NCBI GenBank assembly: GCA_002702065.1
Contig: NZXX01000002.1
Coordinates: forward strand, 124,001 to 188,000
Length of the DNA: 64,000 nucleotides
From: Anaerolineaceae bacterium
GTDB taxonomy: Bacteria; Chloroflexota; Anaerolineae; Aggregatilineales; Phototrophicaceae
Reading direction: 5' to 3'
Part shown: positions 1 through 8,284 of the stretch, piece after piece
How the letters are laid out: each line of letters begins with the position of its first letter
Position numbering within the stretch: position 1 is the stretch's first letter
The notes under the pieces: model-generated
Databases searched by the model: none
What the model was told of the DNA's origin: nothing
Seen by the model: only the letters and a program-made list of their open reading frames with translations
Made by a program: the position numbers and the translations under genes

Positions 1-680
1 CACAGATTCTGCAACGTCTGCCGACCACCTTGCAACTGGCGGCGCTGGCGCTGCTGATCGGCATGGTGATCGCGTTTCCGTTGGGGATCATCGCGGCGCT
101 GCGGCCCGGCAGCAGGCTCGATCTGGTGGCGTCGTTCATCAGTCAGGTGGGGGTTGCGATTCCGGATTTCTGGCTGAGTATTCTGCTGGTGCTGCTGTTT
201 TCGATCTCGCTGGGCTGGCTGCCGCCCAGTGGCTACACGCCGATTCAGGAGGATTTTCAGGACTGGCTGGCGCACATGATCCTGCCCGCCCTGACCGCCG
301 GGTTGATCAGCGCGTCGATTCAGACTCGCTTTATTCGCAGCGCCATGCTGGAAGTGCTCAACGAAAACTACATTAATACCGCCCGCGCCAAAGGCCTGCG
401 CGAACGCGTCGTGATTGTTCGCCACGCCTTGCGCAACGCCATGATCACGATTGTCACCATCCTCGGCCTTCAGGTGACGGCCCTGCTGAGTGCGGTCGTC
501 GTCATTGAAATTGTCTTTGTGCTGCCGGGCATGGGGCGGCTGGCGCTGGACGCGGTGCTGGATCGAGATTACCCGCTGTTGCAGGGCACGGTGCTGGTGA
601 TTGCCGTCATGGTTACGCTCATCAATCTGGGGATCGACCTGCTGTACTTTTTCCTCGACCCTCGCATCGAGTACAGCTAG
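1..680 (+). CDS. ABC transporter permease, DppB/OppB type (5' truncated)
   Basis: This is an inner-membrane permease subunit of a peptide- or oligosaccharide-type ABC importer. The reading frame is open from base 3 to the left edge, so the gene begins outside the window; about 225 residues remain of the usual 310-330. Several hydrophobic segments are visible. The EAA-type loop that docks the ATPase is recognisable around NTARAKGLRERVVIVRHALRN, and the C-terminal signature is IDLLYFFLDPRIEYS. The next permease starts 9 bases downstream, so the two are co-transcribed. The transported substrate cannot be read from the permease. Confidence 0.93.
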   Translation, partial: QILQRLPTTLQLAALALLIGMVIAFPLGIIAALRPGSRLDLVASFISQVGVAIPDFWLSILLVLLFSISLGWLPPSGYTPIQEDFQDWLAHMILPALTAGLISASIQTRFIRSAMLEVLNENYINTARAKGLRERVVIVRHALRNAMITIVTILGLQVTALLSAVVVIEIVFVLPGMGRLALDAVLDRDYPLLQGTVLVIAVMVTLINLGIDLLYFFLDPRIEYS

Positions 681-689
681 GAGCGCACA

Positions 690-1589
690 ATGGCAGAAGG
701 TGCAGTGACTCAAATGAACGCGATCACCCAGGCCGAACCGGCTTCACGCGGGTTGTGGCGCGACATCGCCAGCCGTTTTTTGCGACACCGGGTCGGCATG
801 TTCGGCGCGTCGCTGGTGCTGATCCTGCTGATTATGGCGCTGTTTGGCCCGCTGCTGGCCCCCTACCAACCCAATCAGATGGAATTCACCGCGGCGTTTG
901 CCCCGCCGTCGCTGGCGCATCCGATGGGCGCGGACGACTTTGGCCGTGACATCCTGAGCCGTATTCTGTACGGCGCGCGTGTGTCGCTGCTGGTCGGCGT
1001 CATTTCGGTGACGATTGCGGCGACAGTTGGCACGACCCTGGGCATGATCGCCGGTTATGGCAAGCGTCTGCCGGATGAAATCATCATGCGGTCGATGGAT
1101 GTGCTGTTCGCGTTTCCTACCATTTTGCTGGCGATTGCCATCATGGCGATTCTGGGGCGTGGCGTCACCAATGCCATGATCGCGATTGGCATTGTGTATA
1201 TTCCCATCTTCGCGCGCATCGCACGCGGTGCGGTGCTGTCCATCAAGAACAATGAATTTGTTCAGGCGGCGCGGGCGCTGGGTGCGGGGGACAGCCATAT
1301 CCTGCGGGTTCATATTTTCCCCAATATTCTGGCACCACTCATCGTCGAAACCTCGCTGAGCCTGTCGTTTGCCATCCTCGCCGAAGCGGCGCTCAGTTTC
1401 TTTGGGCTGGGCACCCAGCCACCCGACCCAAGCTGGGGGCGGATGCTGTCTGAAGGGCGGCAGTTCTTCCAGCAATCGATCTGGCTGGGCATCTTCCCCG
1501 GTCTGGCGATCATGCTGACGGTGATGGGCTTTAACTTTCTGGGGGATGGCCTGCGCGACGTGCTCGACCCGCGCACCCGACGCGACTAA
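690..1589 (+). CDS. ABC transporter permease, DppC/OppC type
   Basis: This is the second permease (299 residues) of the same importer as the preceding gene. An N-terminal membrane anchor near residues 33-55 is followed by the OppC-type motif MGADDFGRDILSRILYGAR, which is typical of the family. A five-helix core carries the EAA loop QAARALGAGDSHILRVHIFPN, and the end is LGDGLRDVLDPRTR. The ATG follows AGGAG at 681-685. No ATPase gene follows; a transporter of another family comes next, so the ATPases are probably upstream of the window or supplied elsewhere. Confidence 0.94.
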   Translation: MAEGAVTQMNAITQAEPASRGLWRDIASRFLRHRVGMFGASLVLILLIMALFGPLLAPYQPNQMEFTAAFAPPSLAHPMGADDFGRDILSRILYGARVSLLVGVISVTIAATVGTTLGMIAGYGKRLPDEIIMRSMDVLFAFPTILLAIAIMAILGRGVTNAMIAIGIVYIPIFARIARGAVLSIKNNEFVQAARALGAGDSHILRVHIFPNILAPLIVETSLSLSFAILAEAALSFFGLGTQPPDPSWGRMLSEGRQFFQQSIWLGIFPGLAIMLTVMGFNFLGDGLRDVLDPRTRRD

Positions 1590-1619
1590 CTGGTCATACT
1601 CGGTCGGGTGGCCCTGTGC

Positions 1620-1625
1620 TAGAAT
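1620..1625 (+). promoter_or_regulatory. Extended -10 promoter of the MFS gene
   Basis: TGCTAGAAT (1617-1625) is an extended -10 element (TGn followed by TAGAAT), 36 bases before the ATG at 1662. No convincing -35 hexamer is seen, which suits an extended -10 promoter. Confidence 0.5.
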
Positions 1626-1661
1626 CAACACAGCTTGCACAGTTCAAAGGCCCCCAACTTC

Positions 1662-2879
1662 ATGCCCCAGGTTTCGCACAATAAAAAACTACTTGCCATT
1701 GGTTTCTTCGGCTTTGTCGCGGTCGGGATGCCTGCCGCTGCGCTCGGCGTGGCGTGGGCGTCGATGCAGGAGACGTTCGGCGTGGCGCTGGACTCGATTG
1801 GTATCTTGCTGACGGCGGTGACGATCGGGCGGCTGGTGATGAGCGTCTACAGCGGGCGCGTCATCGGCGCGATGGGGCTGGGCAATTATATGACCGTCGG
1901 CAGTGTGGTGATGCTGGCGGGTTTGCTGGGCTATGCGCTGACCCCTAGCTGGCCGGTGCTGGTGCTGTCGGCGCTGGTGTTTGGCTTTGGCGTCACGGCC
2001 CTCAATACCGGCATCAATAATCATGCGGCGGCGAATTACGCCAGCGGCACCATGAACTGGCTGCACGCGTGGTACGGGCTTGGTTCGGCGCTGGGGCCGC
2101 TGGTGGTGACGCTGGTCGTCATTAATCTGGAACTGGACTGGCGCTGGGCGTATGGCGTGTTTATCCTCCTGCAAATTATCCTGACGCTTGTCTTTGCCTT
2201 CACTCGTGGGGAATGGTCACTGGGGGAGAAGGCGCTGTCCGGCAAAGATGCGGACCGGCCCAAAGCGACCCTGCGCGAAACCCTGAAGCTGGCCCCGGCA
2301 CTGTACGGCATCGCCTTGTTCTTCCTGCATGGCGGCATTCAGGTTGGCACCGGCCAACTGACCAACAGTCTGCTGGTCGACAGCCGCGGTGTGGACCCGG
2401 CAACAGCAGGTCTGTGGATCAGCATTTACTGGGCCGGGTTGACTGCCGGGCGCATGTTCACCGGCATCGTGGTCGGGCGGGTGGGCAACAACCGCTTTAT
2501 GCGCATCAACATGTTTGTGACCATCCTTGGCACGCTGCTGCTGTGGTCGAATATCAGCAACAATCTGACGTTTCTTGGCATCGCGCTGATCGGCTTTACG
2601 CTGGGGCCGGTGCTGCCAACGCTGCTGGCGGATACACCGAAACGGACCGGGCTGCGTTTTTCGGCGAACGCGGTGGGTTTTCAGATCGCCGCCGCCGGGA
2701 TCGGGCTGGCGCTGCTGCCGGGGCTGGCGGCCTGGGTGGCGGTGCAGGTCGGGCTGGAAAGTATCGGCGCCTACCTGTTTCTGATTGCGCTGGTATCATT
2801 CATTGTCCATGAAGGGCTGGTGATCCATGACCGGCGCGGCCAGCAGGCGTTGTCGGCCCACGTTGTGGCCGGTGATTAA
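1662..2879 (+). CDS. Major facilitator superfamily transporter
   Basis: This 405-residue protein has about twelve hydrophobic segments and would be an inner-membrane secondary transporter. The segment NTGINNHAAANYASGTMNWL, followed by HAWYGLGSALGPL, resembles helix 4-5 of sugar-type facilitators of the FucP-like branch, but the substrate cannot be assigned. The ATG at 1662 (MPQVSHNKKL) is chosen over an upstream in-frame TTG at 1635 because it lies directly before the first membrane helix. The gene stands alone between the ABC permease operon and convergent minus-strand genes. Confidence 0.85.
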   Translation: MPQVSHNKKLLAIGFFGFVAVGMPAAALGVAWASMQETFGVALDSIGILLTAVTIGRLVMSVYSGRVIGAMGLGNYMTVGSVVMLAGLLGYALTPSWPVLVLSALVFGFGVTALNTGINNHAAANYASGTMNWLHAWYGLGSALGPLVVTLVVINLELDWRWAYGVFILLQIILTLVFAFTRGEWSLGEKALSGKDADRPKATLRETLKLAPALYGIALFFLHGGIQVGTGQLTNSLLVDSRGVDPATAGLWISIYWAGLTAGRMFTGIVVGRVGNNRFMRINMFVTILGTLLLWSNISNNLTFLGIALIGFTLGPVLPTLLADTPKRTGLRFSANAVGFQIAAAGIGLALLPGLAAWVAVQVGLESIGAYLFLIALVSFIVHEGLVIHDRRGQQALSAHVVAGD

Positions 2880-2887
2880 AAAGCCTC

Positions 2888-2975
2888 AACGCAAAGGCGC
2901 AAAGTGGCAAAGGTGAAAAGAAAGATTTCAGGTTTACCTCTTTGCGGCTTGGCCCCTTTTTTATCCCTTTGCGTT
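2888..2975. repeat. Imperfect inverted repeat between convergent genes
   Basis: AACGCAAAGG (2888-2897) is exactly complementary to CCTTTGCGTT (2966-2975), and further CTTTGC/GCAAAG words lie inside. The element fills the space between the convergent MFS and Nudix genes and may fold as a long hairpin. Repeats built on AACGCAAAGG words are scattered in several bacterial phyla; a role as bidirectional terminator is possible, since a run CCCCTTTTTTAT lies inside. Confidence 0.5.
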
Positions 2976-2985
2976 AAATCTGTTC

Positions 2986-3528
2986 TCACGTCTTCAGATG
3001 AAGCAGCGACAGTGCGAAGGCCGCTGTCCAGGGCAGCACCTTGAATGAACCCTCACGCAAAGCTCGTTCGACGTCATCCCGGCTGAGGCGCAACAACTCC
3101 ATTTCTTCCAGATCATCCGCATCCGGTTCGGCCACCTGCCGCGCGCTCTGTGCCAGAAACAGATGCGCCGTGCCCGCCCCGCGATTACCATCGACCGCAT
3201 ATTGACCGAGCGACTGCCAGTCAGCTGCTGCATAACCGGTTTCTTCCAGCAGTTCGCGCTGGGCCGCGGCCAACGGGTCTTCGTCGGGTTCCAGATACCC
3301 GCCGACCGGGGCCAGCGTTTCGCCGTCGACGGCGTACTTGGTTTGCCGGAAACAGATAAACGCGCCGGAATCGGTGATGGCGATAACGATGACAAAATCC
3401 GGCGTCACCAGCCATGCCCAATCCGGGATAAGGGTGCCATCCGGCAGTTCGACGGTGTGTGATTCAACAGTCAGATATTTGCTGTGCTTCAGGATGGTTT
3501 CGCGGCTGCGCGTCTTCCAGGCTTGCAT
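2986..3528 (-). CDS. Nudix hydrolase (ADP-ribose/ADP-sugar pyrophosphatase-like)
   Basis: This 180-residue protein would cleave a nucleoside diphosphate linked to another group. A complete Nudix box (G-x5-E-x7-RE-U-x-EE-x-G-U) is present as GYLEPDEDPLAAAQRELLEE followed by TGY, which supplies the metal-binding glutamates. The beta-strand DFVIVIAITDSGAFICFRQTKYAVDG precedes it, as in ADP-sugar pyrophosphatases. The ATG at 3528 follows AGGAATAAACCT; an upstream in-frame start would overlap the cyclase gene and adds a non-conserved tail. The upstream cyclase stops only 11 bases earlier, so the two form an operon. Confidence 0.9.
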   Translation of the reverse strand: MQAWKTRSRETILKHSKYLTVESHTVELPDGTLIPDWAWLVTPDFVIVIAITDSGAFICFRQTKYAVDGETLAPVGGYLEPDEDPLAAAQRELLEETGYAAADWQSLGQYAVDGNRGAGTAHLFLAQSARQVAEPDADDLEEMELLRLSRDDVERALREGSFKVLPWTAAFALSLLHLKT

Positions 3529-3539
3529 AGGTTTATTCC

Positions 3540-4793
3540 TTATTGGGTGGGGGCAGGCTGTTTCTCGCCCGTCAGCAGCCACACGCTCATGCGGCCTTTG
3601 CCTTTCACTTCGATATAACCGCGTGCTTCGCAGTGGAATTCTTCGCGGAGCATGTGGTAAACCGTAGTGGTAATCTGAATCTCCTGCGGCACCCCGTGCG
3701 ATTCCATGCGGCTGGCGGTGTTGACTGTGTCGCCCCAGACATCATAATGAAACTTATGGTGTCCGATGACCCCGCCAACCAGCGGCCCGGCGTTAATGCC
3801 GATGCGAAACTGCACCTTCTGCCCGGCGTACAGCGGCAGATCGTTCAGGTAGGCGCGCATATCCAGTGCCAGCCGCGCGATCGCCTGACAATGATCCGGA
3901 CGTGGGCGCGGCACCCCGGCGGCGACCATGTAGTTATCGCCAATCGTACGAATTTTCTCAAGATTATATTTGGTGACCAGCGAATCAAAATATGAAAAAA
4001 TCTCGTTCAATAACTCGACCGTTTCGACCGGGGTCATGCGCGTGGAAAGCGGCGTGAACCCGACCAGATCGGCAAACAGGATGCTGGCTTCGTCAAACTG
4101 GTCGGCGATGATGCCAGGCTGGCGCTTCAATATGGTGGCGATTTCTCCCGGCAGCACATTTAAGAGCAGGTTTTCAGATCGTTCCTGCTCGGTTTGCAGC
4201 AGCGCAAAGGCGGCATTCTTCTCACGGATGAAATAGGCCATCAGCGACAGCACAATGATCGAGATCGCGCCGATGTTCATCACAAAAAAGAGCACGATCA
4301 GCGGCGACGGCAGGTTGTTCGACTGGCGGACAATACCTTCCAGAAAGGCACTGATGACCAGCAGGACAATATAAGCGATCAGCCACATGCGGGCCTGGTG
4401 CGGTTTGCAGAAAACGATTGCCCCCATTGGGCAAAGGAATGACCAGACAATCACGGCGCTGGCATTGACAAAACCGCCCAGAGACACCATCAGCAGGAAC
4501 GGCAGCAGCAGAATGGCCCCAAGCTGGATGAAACGAAACAGGTTGTAATTGCCCTGCCACGCGAACAGCAGCAGGCTGATGGTGCTGAGAAGGGTAAACC
4601 CAAAAGGAATAGTCGCAGCAACCGGTTCGTTGAACACCAGATACAGCGCGCTCCATAAGACACCGGCGACCATCGCCGCCAGTGTGAAGGCGATGAGCAG
4701 CGTCTTTTGCAGGCGGATTTCATCCGTATCAGTCGGATCGATGCCTATCTGGCTGACAAATGCGGTATAGCGGCGCAGTGAATCATAGATCAT
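3540..4793 (-). CDS. Membrane class III adenylate cyclase
   Basis: This 417-residue membrane protein would make cAMP from ATP. About six hydrophobic segments lie in residues 25-195, a short coiled-coil-like linker follows (REKNAAFALLQTEQERSENLL), and the class III catalytic domain spans roughly residues 205-410. The metal aspartates are Asp242 (ILFADLVGFT) and Asp286 (TIGDNYM). Base-selecting residues are Lys280 and Asp351 (YDVWGDTVNTASRM), the Lys-Asp pair of adenylate rather than guanylate cyclases. The ATG at 4793 is used because upstream residues match no membrane domain and the gene's promoter region is shared with divergent priA. The Nudix gene follows in the same operon. Confidence 0.9.
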   Translation of the reverse strand: MIYDSLRRYTAFVSQIGIDPTDTDEIRLQKTLLIAFTLAAMVAGVLWSALYLVFNEPVAATIPFGFTLLSTISLLLFAWQGNYNLFRFIQLGAILLLPFLLMVSLGGFVNASAVIVWSFLCPMGAIVFCKPHQARMWLIAYIVLLVISAFLEGIVRQSNNLPSPLIVLFFVMNIGAISIIVLSLMAYFIREKNAAFALLQTEQERSENLLLNVLPGEIATILKRQPGIIADQFDEASILFADLVGFTPLSTRMTPVETVELLNEIFSYFDSLVTKYNLEKIRTIGDNYMVAAGVPRPRPDHCQAIARLALDMRAYLNDLPLYAGQKVQFRIGINAGPLVGGVIGHHKFHYDVWGDTVNTASRMESHGVPQEIQITTTVYHMLREEFHCEARGYIEVKGKGRMSVWLLTGEKQPAPTQ

Positions 4794-4887
4794 CGATAAG
4801 CCTCGGCACTCTTTGCGTAATGGGTTATTTTGATGGTAGGCCAGATTAAAGAATCTTGCCAAAAACCAACTGTGCTGGCCGGAGGTT

Positions 4888-4896
4888 TGCTATAAT
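4888..4896 (+). promoter_or_regulatory. Extended -10 promoter of priA, leaderless geometry
   Basis: TGCTATAAT is a consensus extended -10 element. The ATG of priA begins 7 bases after its last T, exactly where transcription would start, so the mRNA is predicted to be leaderless. A GGAGG word at 4881-4885 lies upstream of the -10 and would not be transcribed. Confidence 0.6.
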
Positions 4897-4903
4897 AGAA
4901 CTT

Positions 4904-7900
4904 ATGTACGCAGAAATTGCTCTTAACGTGCCGGTACCGGGCACCTTTCATTATCATATCCCCGATGAACTGGCCGGGCAGATTCGGGTTGGGCATCTGG
5001 TGCAGGTGGCTTTTCGCACCGCACAGCAGCATGGCATTGTGGTTGATCTGCAAGCGGAAACCAGCATCGCCCAGACCAAGCCGGTGCAAGCGCTGCTGGA
5101 CTCGCGCCCGGTGGTCACGCCGGAACAGATCAACCTCGCTCGCTGGATCAGCCGCAGCAATCTGATGGCGTTGGGGCCGTGCCTGTGGCTGTGGCTGCCG
5201 CCCGGCCTCACCGGACGCCGTGACATCCAGGTCAGCCTGCTGACGGATGACGCCGACCCGCGCACCGATATCGAGGAACAGATTATCGCGCTGCTGGCGC
5301 GACGTGGCCCGCTGCTGGGGCATCAGATCAACCTGGCCCTGCCCGGCAAGGACTGGCGGTCAGCCGTCGATGCGTTGGCAAAAGACGGTGTGGTTCAGCG
5401 GGAAAATGTGCTGACTCCGCCGCGTGCCCGGCCCAAGCTCGTCCGTACCGCCGCACTGGCTATTCATCCCAGCCAGATTCAGCATGTTGCCCGGCATCTG
5501 GGGCGATCATCGAAACAGGCGGATGTGCTGGAAGTGGTCGCGGCGGCGGGGGATGAGGGGCTGGACGTCGAGCGCGCCCTGTGTATCGCCGAAACCACCC
5601 GCGCCACCCTCAAGAAGCTGGAAGATGCCGGTCTGGTCGCCACCAATCAACATGACCGTACCGCTGAAGACCCGCTGCTGGTGTGGCTGACGATCCCACG
5701 CGACGCCGTTGATGAACACCTGATCGCGCTGCGCAAGGGCGAACGCCTGCACCATATCCTGCGTGTGCTCGCGCGTGAAGCTGATCCGATGGATGTGAGC
5801 TGGCTGTATGCGCAGACTGATTCCAAACTGGCGGACCTGAAGCGGCTGGAAGAAGAAGGCCTCGTGCTGCTGGGCGAAACCGAAAGCTGGCGCGACTCCC
5901 TCGCCAAGCGTGATTTTGTCCCCAGTCTGCCGCCGCCGCTCACCCCGGAACAGGAAACGGTCTGGGCCGTGCTGGAATCGCGCCTCAAAGCATGGGGGTG
6001 GGAGGGTGCTGTAACAACAAACGATGCACTCCAAAACCCCTCCCCTGCACCCCTCCCCGGATCCAGGGAGGGGAAAAACACGGACTCCCTTTCTGATTCT
6101 CCTCCCCCGAATTCGGGGGAGGCTGGGTGGGGGTCTCGACGTGCCACAAGCGAGTCACCCGAAAACTACCGGACATGGCGTGCGCCGACCCATCTCTGGC
6201 GCATCCTGAAGCCACTTGCGTCCCAAATGCGACAGCAGCCCACCCCGGCTGAAGACCGGATTTGGCAATATTTGCGCCGTAAACAACTGGGACACAAGTT
6301 CCGTCGCCAGCACGGAATCGAGCGCTTCATTGTTGATTTTTTCGCGCCGGACGCCATGCTGGTCGTGGAAGTCGATGGCGAGATTCACCAGTACACACCG
6401 CAGGAAGATGCGATCCGGCAGGCATTTCTTGAAAGTCAGGGGCTGCGGGTGCTGCGCTTCAGCAATGAGCAGGTTTTCGAGGATGCGGATGCAGTGGTGC
6501 AGCACATTCAGGACGCGCTTCTCGACCCCGCCCCTGCGCCTCTCCCCGGTTCCAGGGAAGGGGAAAACGCCGACGCCATTATTGATTCGCCTCCCTCGAA
6601 TTTGGGGGAGGCTGGGTGGGGGGCTGAATCGGAGGCAAACGCGAACAACATCTTCCTGCTGCATGGCGTGACTGGCAGCGGCAAAACGGAGATTTACCTG
6701 CGGGCCATTGAACTGACGCTGGCGCAGGGGCGGCAGGCGCTGTTCCTCGTGCCGGAAATTGCCCTCACGCCACAGACGATCCGGCGGGTGGCGGCGCGGT
6801 TTCCGGGGCAGGTAGGCGTCATTCATGGCAGCCTGAGCGAAGGCGAACGCTATGATACATGGCGGCGCGCGCGCAATGGGTTGGTGCAGATTGTGGTCGG
6901 GGCACGGTCGGCGCTGTTTACGCCTTTCCCCGACCTCGGCCTGGTGATCCTCGATGAAGAACACGACCACAGCTACAAACAGGGGGCCGGGTCGCAGCAT
7001 CCGTACTACCACACCCGCGACGTAGCCGAGCAGATGATGCGGCAGAACAACGGGATGCTCATCCTCGGCAGTGCCACGCCGGATATTGAAACCTTCTTCC
7101 GGGCGCAGCGTGGCGATATGCACCTGCTGCAACTGCCGAACCGCATTATGGGTCATCGTGAGCGCATTCTGGAGCAATCCGAACGGGAGGGGGTGGCGGC
7201 GCGGTATTATCCCGCCCGCGCACAGGATGCCCTGACCATTGATCTGCCGGACGTGCACGTGGTGGATATGCGGGCTGAACTCAAAGCAGGCAATACGGGT
7301 ATGTTCAGCCGGGCGCTGCACGAAGCCCTGACCGAAGTTCTGCAACGGCGCGAACAGGCGATGCTGTTCCTCAACCGGCGCGGCACACATACCTATGTAT
7401 TCTGCCGCGACTGCGGTTATGTCGAATTGTGCCCGAACTGCGACCTGCCGATTACGTATCACAGCTACGATGATTCGCTGCGCTGTCATATGTGCGGGCA
7501 CCGGGCCGCGCCGCCGCGCATCTGCCCCAACTGCCAGTCGCGTCGGATTAAATATTTTGGGGCCGGCACGCAGCAGGTCGAGCAGGAACTGATTCAGCAT
7601 TTCCCACAAGCGCGGGTGCTGCGCTGGGATGCCGACACCGCCCGCACACCCGGCGACCATGAGGAATTGTTGCAGCGTTTTATTGACCGTAAGGCTGACG
7701 TGTTGGTGGGGACGCAGATGGTCGCCAAGGGTCTTGACCTGCCGCTGGTGACACTGGTGGGGATGGTCAGCGCGGATGTAGGGCTAAATCTGCCGGACTT
7801 CCGGGCTGGGGAACGCACTTTTCAACTGCTGACGCAGGTAGCAGGCCGGGCCGGGCGGGGTCTGCTGGGTGGCCGGGCGGTGCTGCAAACCTATCAGCCG

Positions 7901-8269
7901 GATCATTACGTGATCGAGGCGGCAGCCGCGCAGGATTATGACCAGTTTTTCCGACGTGAGATCGCTTATCGCCGGGAACTCGGCTATCCGCCCTATCGAC
8001 GGTTGGCCCGCATCGTCTTCCAGCACAATCAGGAAAGCAAAGTCCGCGCCGAAGCGGAACGCGCCGCTGGATTGATTCGACAGCGTGTGGCGGCGCTCAA
8101 CCTCAGTGGTACGGAGATGATTGGCCCCGCGCCCTGTTTCTTCGCCCGCATCGATAACATTCACCGCTGGCACCTGCTGGTGCGCAGCCCGGACCCAACG
8201 CTGGCGCTGGAAGGGATCGATATTCCCGCCGGCTGGCAGGTCGATATTGACCCGGTCAGCGTCCTTTAG
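4904..8269 (+). CDS. priA: Primosomal replication restart helicase PriA with inserted DUF559 nuclease domain
   Basis: PriA is the 3'-5' DNA helicase that reloads the replisome at stalled forks. The N-terminal 3' DNA-binding domain (MYAEIALNVPVPGTFHYHIP) is followed by winged-helix material. Walker A is GVTGSGKTE (residues 588-596), the Walker B box is DEEH near 684-687, and the zinc region has Cys pairs from about residue 834 (CRDCGYVELCPNCD, CHMCGH, CPNCQ). The late helicase motifs are TQMVAKGLDLP and AGRAGR. At 1121 residues it exceeds the usual 730-850. Most of the excess is an in-frame insert at about residues 365-578: a DUF559 (Vsr-like) domain at about 438-540 between two copies of a GC-rich repeat. 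The helicase core is otherwise intact. The ATG at 4904 matches the conserved PriA start. Confidence 0.95.
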   Translation: MYAEIALNVPVPGTFHYHIPDELAGQIRVGHLVQVAFRTAQQHGIVVDLQAETSIAQTKPVQALLDSRPVVTPEQINLARWISRSNLMALGPCLWLWLPPGLTGRRDIQVSLLTDDADPRTDIEEQIIALLARRGPLLGHQINLALPGKDWRSAVDALAKDGVVQRENVLTPPRARPKLVRTAALAIHPSQIQHVARHLGRSSKQADVLEVVAAAGDEGLDVERALCIAETTRATLKKLEDAGLVATNQHDRTAEDPLLVWLTIPRDAVDEHLIALRKGERLHHILRVLAREADPMDVSWLYAQTDSKLADLKRLEEEGLVLLGETESWRDSLAKRDFVPSLPPPLTPEQETVWAVLESRLKAWGWEGAVTTNDALQNPSPAPLPGSREGKNTDSLSDSPPPNSGEAGWGSRRATSESPENYRTWRAPTHLWRILKPLASQMRQQPTPAEDRIWQYLRRKQLGHKFRRQHGIERFIVDFFAPDAMLVVEVDGEIHQYTPQEDAIRQAFLESQGLRVLRFSNEQVFEDADAVVQHIQDALLDPAPAPLPGSREGENADAIIDSPPSNLGEAGWGAESEANANNIFLLHGVTGSGKTEIYLRAIELTLAQGRQALFLVPEIALTPQTIRRVAARFPGQVGVIHGSLSEGERYDTWRRARNGLVQIVVGARSALFTPFPDLGLVILDEEHDHSYKQGAGSQHPYYHTRDVAEQMMRQNNGMLILGSATPDIETFFRAQRGDMHLLQLPNRIMGHRERILEQSEREGVAARYYPARAQDALTIDLPDVHVVDMRAELKAGNTGMFSRALHEALTEVLQRREQAMLFLNRRGTHTYVFCRDCGYVELCPNCDLPITYHSYDDSLRCHMCGHRAAPPRICPNCQSRRIKYFGAGTQQVEQELIQHFPQARVLRWDADTARTPGDHEELLQRFIDRKADVLVGTQMVAKGLDLPLVTLVGMVSADVGLNLPDFRAGERTFQLLTQVAGRAGRGLLGGRAVLQTYQPDHYVIEAAAAQDYDQFFRREIAYRRELGYPPYRRLARIVFQHNQESKVRAEAERAAGLIRQRVAALNLSGTEMIGPAPCFFARIDNIHRWHLLVRSPDPTLALEGIDIPAGWQVDIDPVSVL
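6037..6133 (+). repeat. Left two-hairpin direct repeat of the priA insert
   Basis: Hairpin 1 (6050-6073) pairs CCCCTCCCC with GGGAGGGG around a GGATCC-like centre. Hairpin 2 (6101-6122) is a perfect 22-base palindrome centred on GAATTC, flanked by CCCCC and GGGGG. It is followed by GCTGGGTGGGGG. The repeat is translated in frame as NPSPAPLPGSREG...DSPPPNSGEAGWG, so it is read as part of PriA. Confidence 0.9.
6525..6622 (+). repeat. Right two-hairpin direct repeat of the priA insert
   Basis: This copy aligns over its whole length with the left repeat in the same orientation and frame, and is translated as DPAPAPLPGSREG...DSPPSNLGEAGWG. Its second palindrome is decayed (TCCCTCGAATTTGGGGGA). 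About nine of roughly 32 codons differ by amino acid and about five are synonymous changes, which suggests drift rather than strong selection on the peptide. Confidence 0.88.
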
Positions 8270-8284
8270 ACTGGAGACCATTTG

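Larger units (their letters stand above)
5990..6645 (+). mobile_element. Repeat-flanked DUF559 nuclease element inserted in priA
   Basis: This roughly 650-base segment interrupts the PriA reading frame without shifting it. Its centre (about 6217-6520) encodes a DUF559 domain with LRRKQLGHKFRRQHGIERFI, VDFFAPDAMLVVEVDGEIHQ and GLRVLRFSNEQVFEDADAVV. These are the DNA-bending and PD-(D/E)XK-like acidic motifs of that Vsr-related family. Direct repeats of about 97 bases flank it, each able to form two hairpins. Exact ends cannot be set without an uninterrupted PriA to align; GGGGTGGGAGGG near 5994-6006 may belong to the left end. That the segment was mobile is an inference from this architecture. 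Confidence 0.75.

Noticed and set aside
30-680. TTG at base 30 as the start of the first permease
   Set aside because: The frame is open to the window edge and the residues before it (QILQRLPTT) match the family, so the gene begins outside the window.
6037-6622. Repeats considered as a CRISPR array or as intein borders
   Set aside because: Only two copies exist, with about 390 bases of coding DNA between them. The insert lacks intein splicing motifs (no Cys/Ser at the junction, no His-Asn end).
6155-7660. A 501-codon open frame antisense to priA
   Set aside because: It crosses conserved helicase motifs on the other strand, has no recognisable domain and is explained by codon bias.
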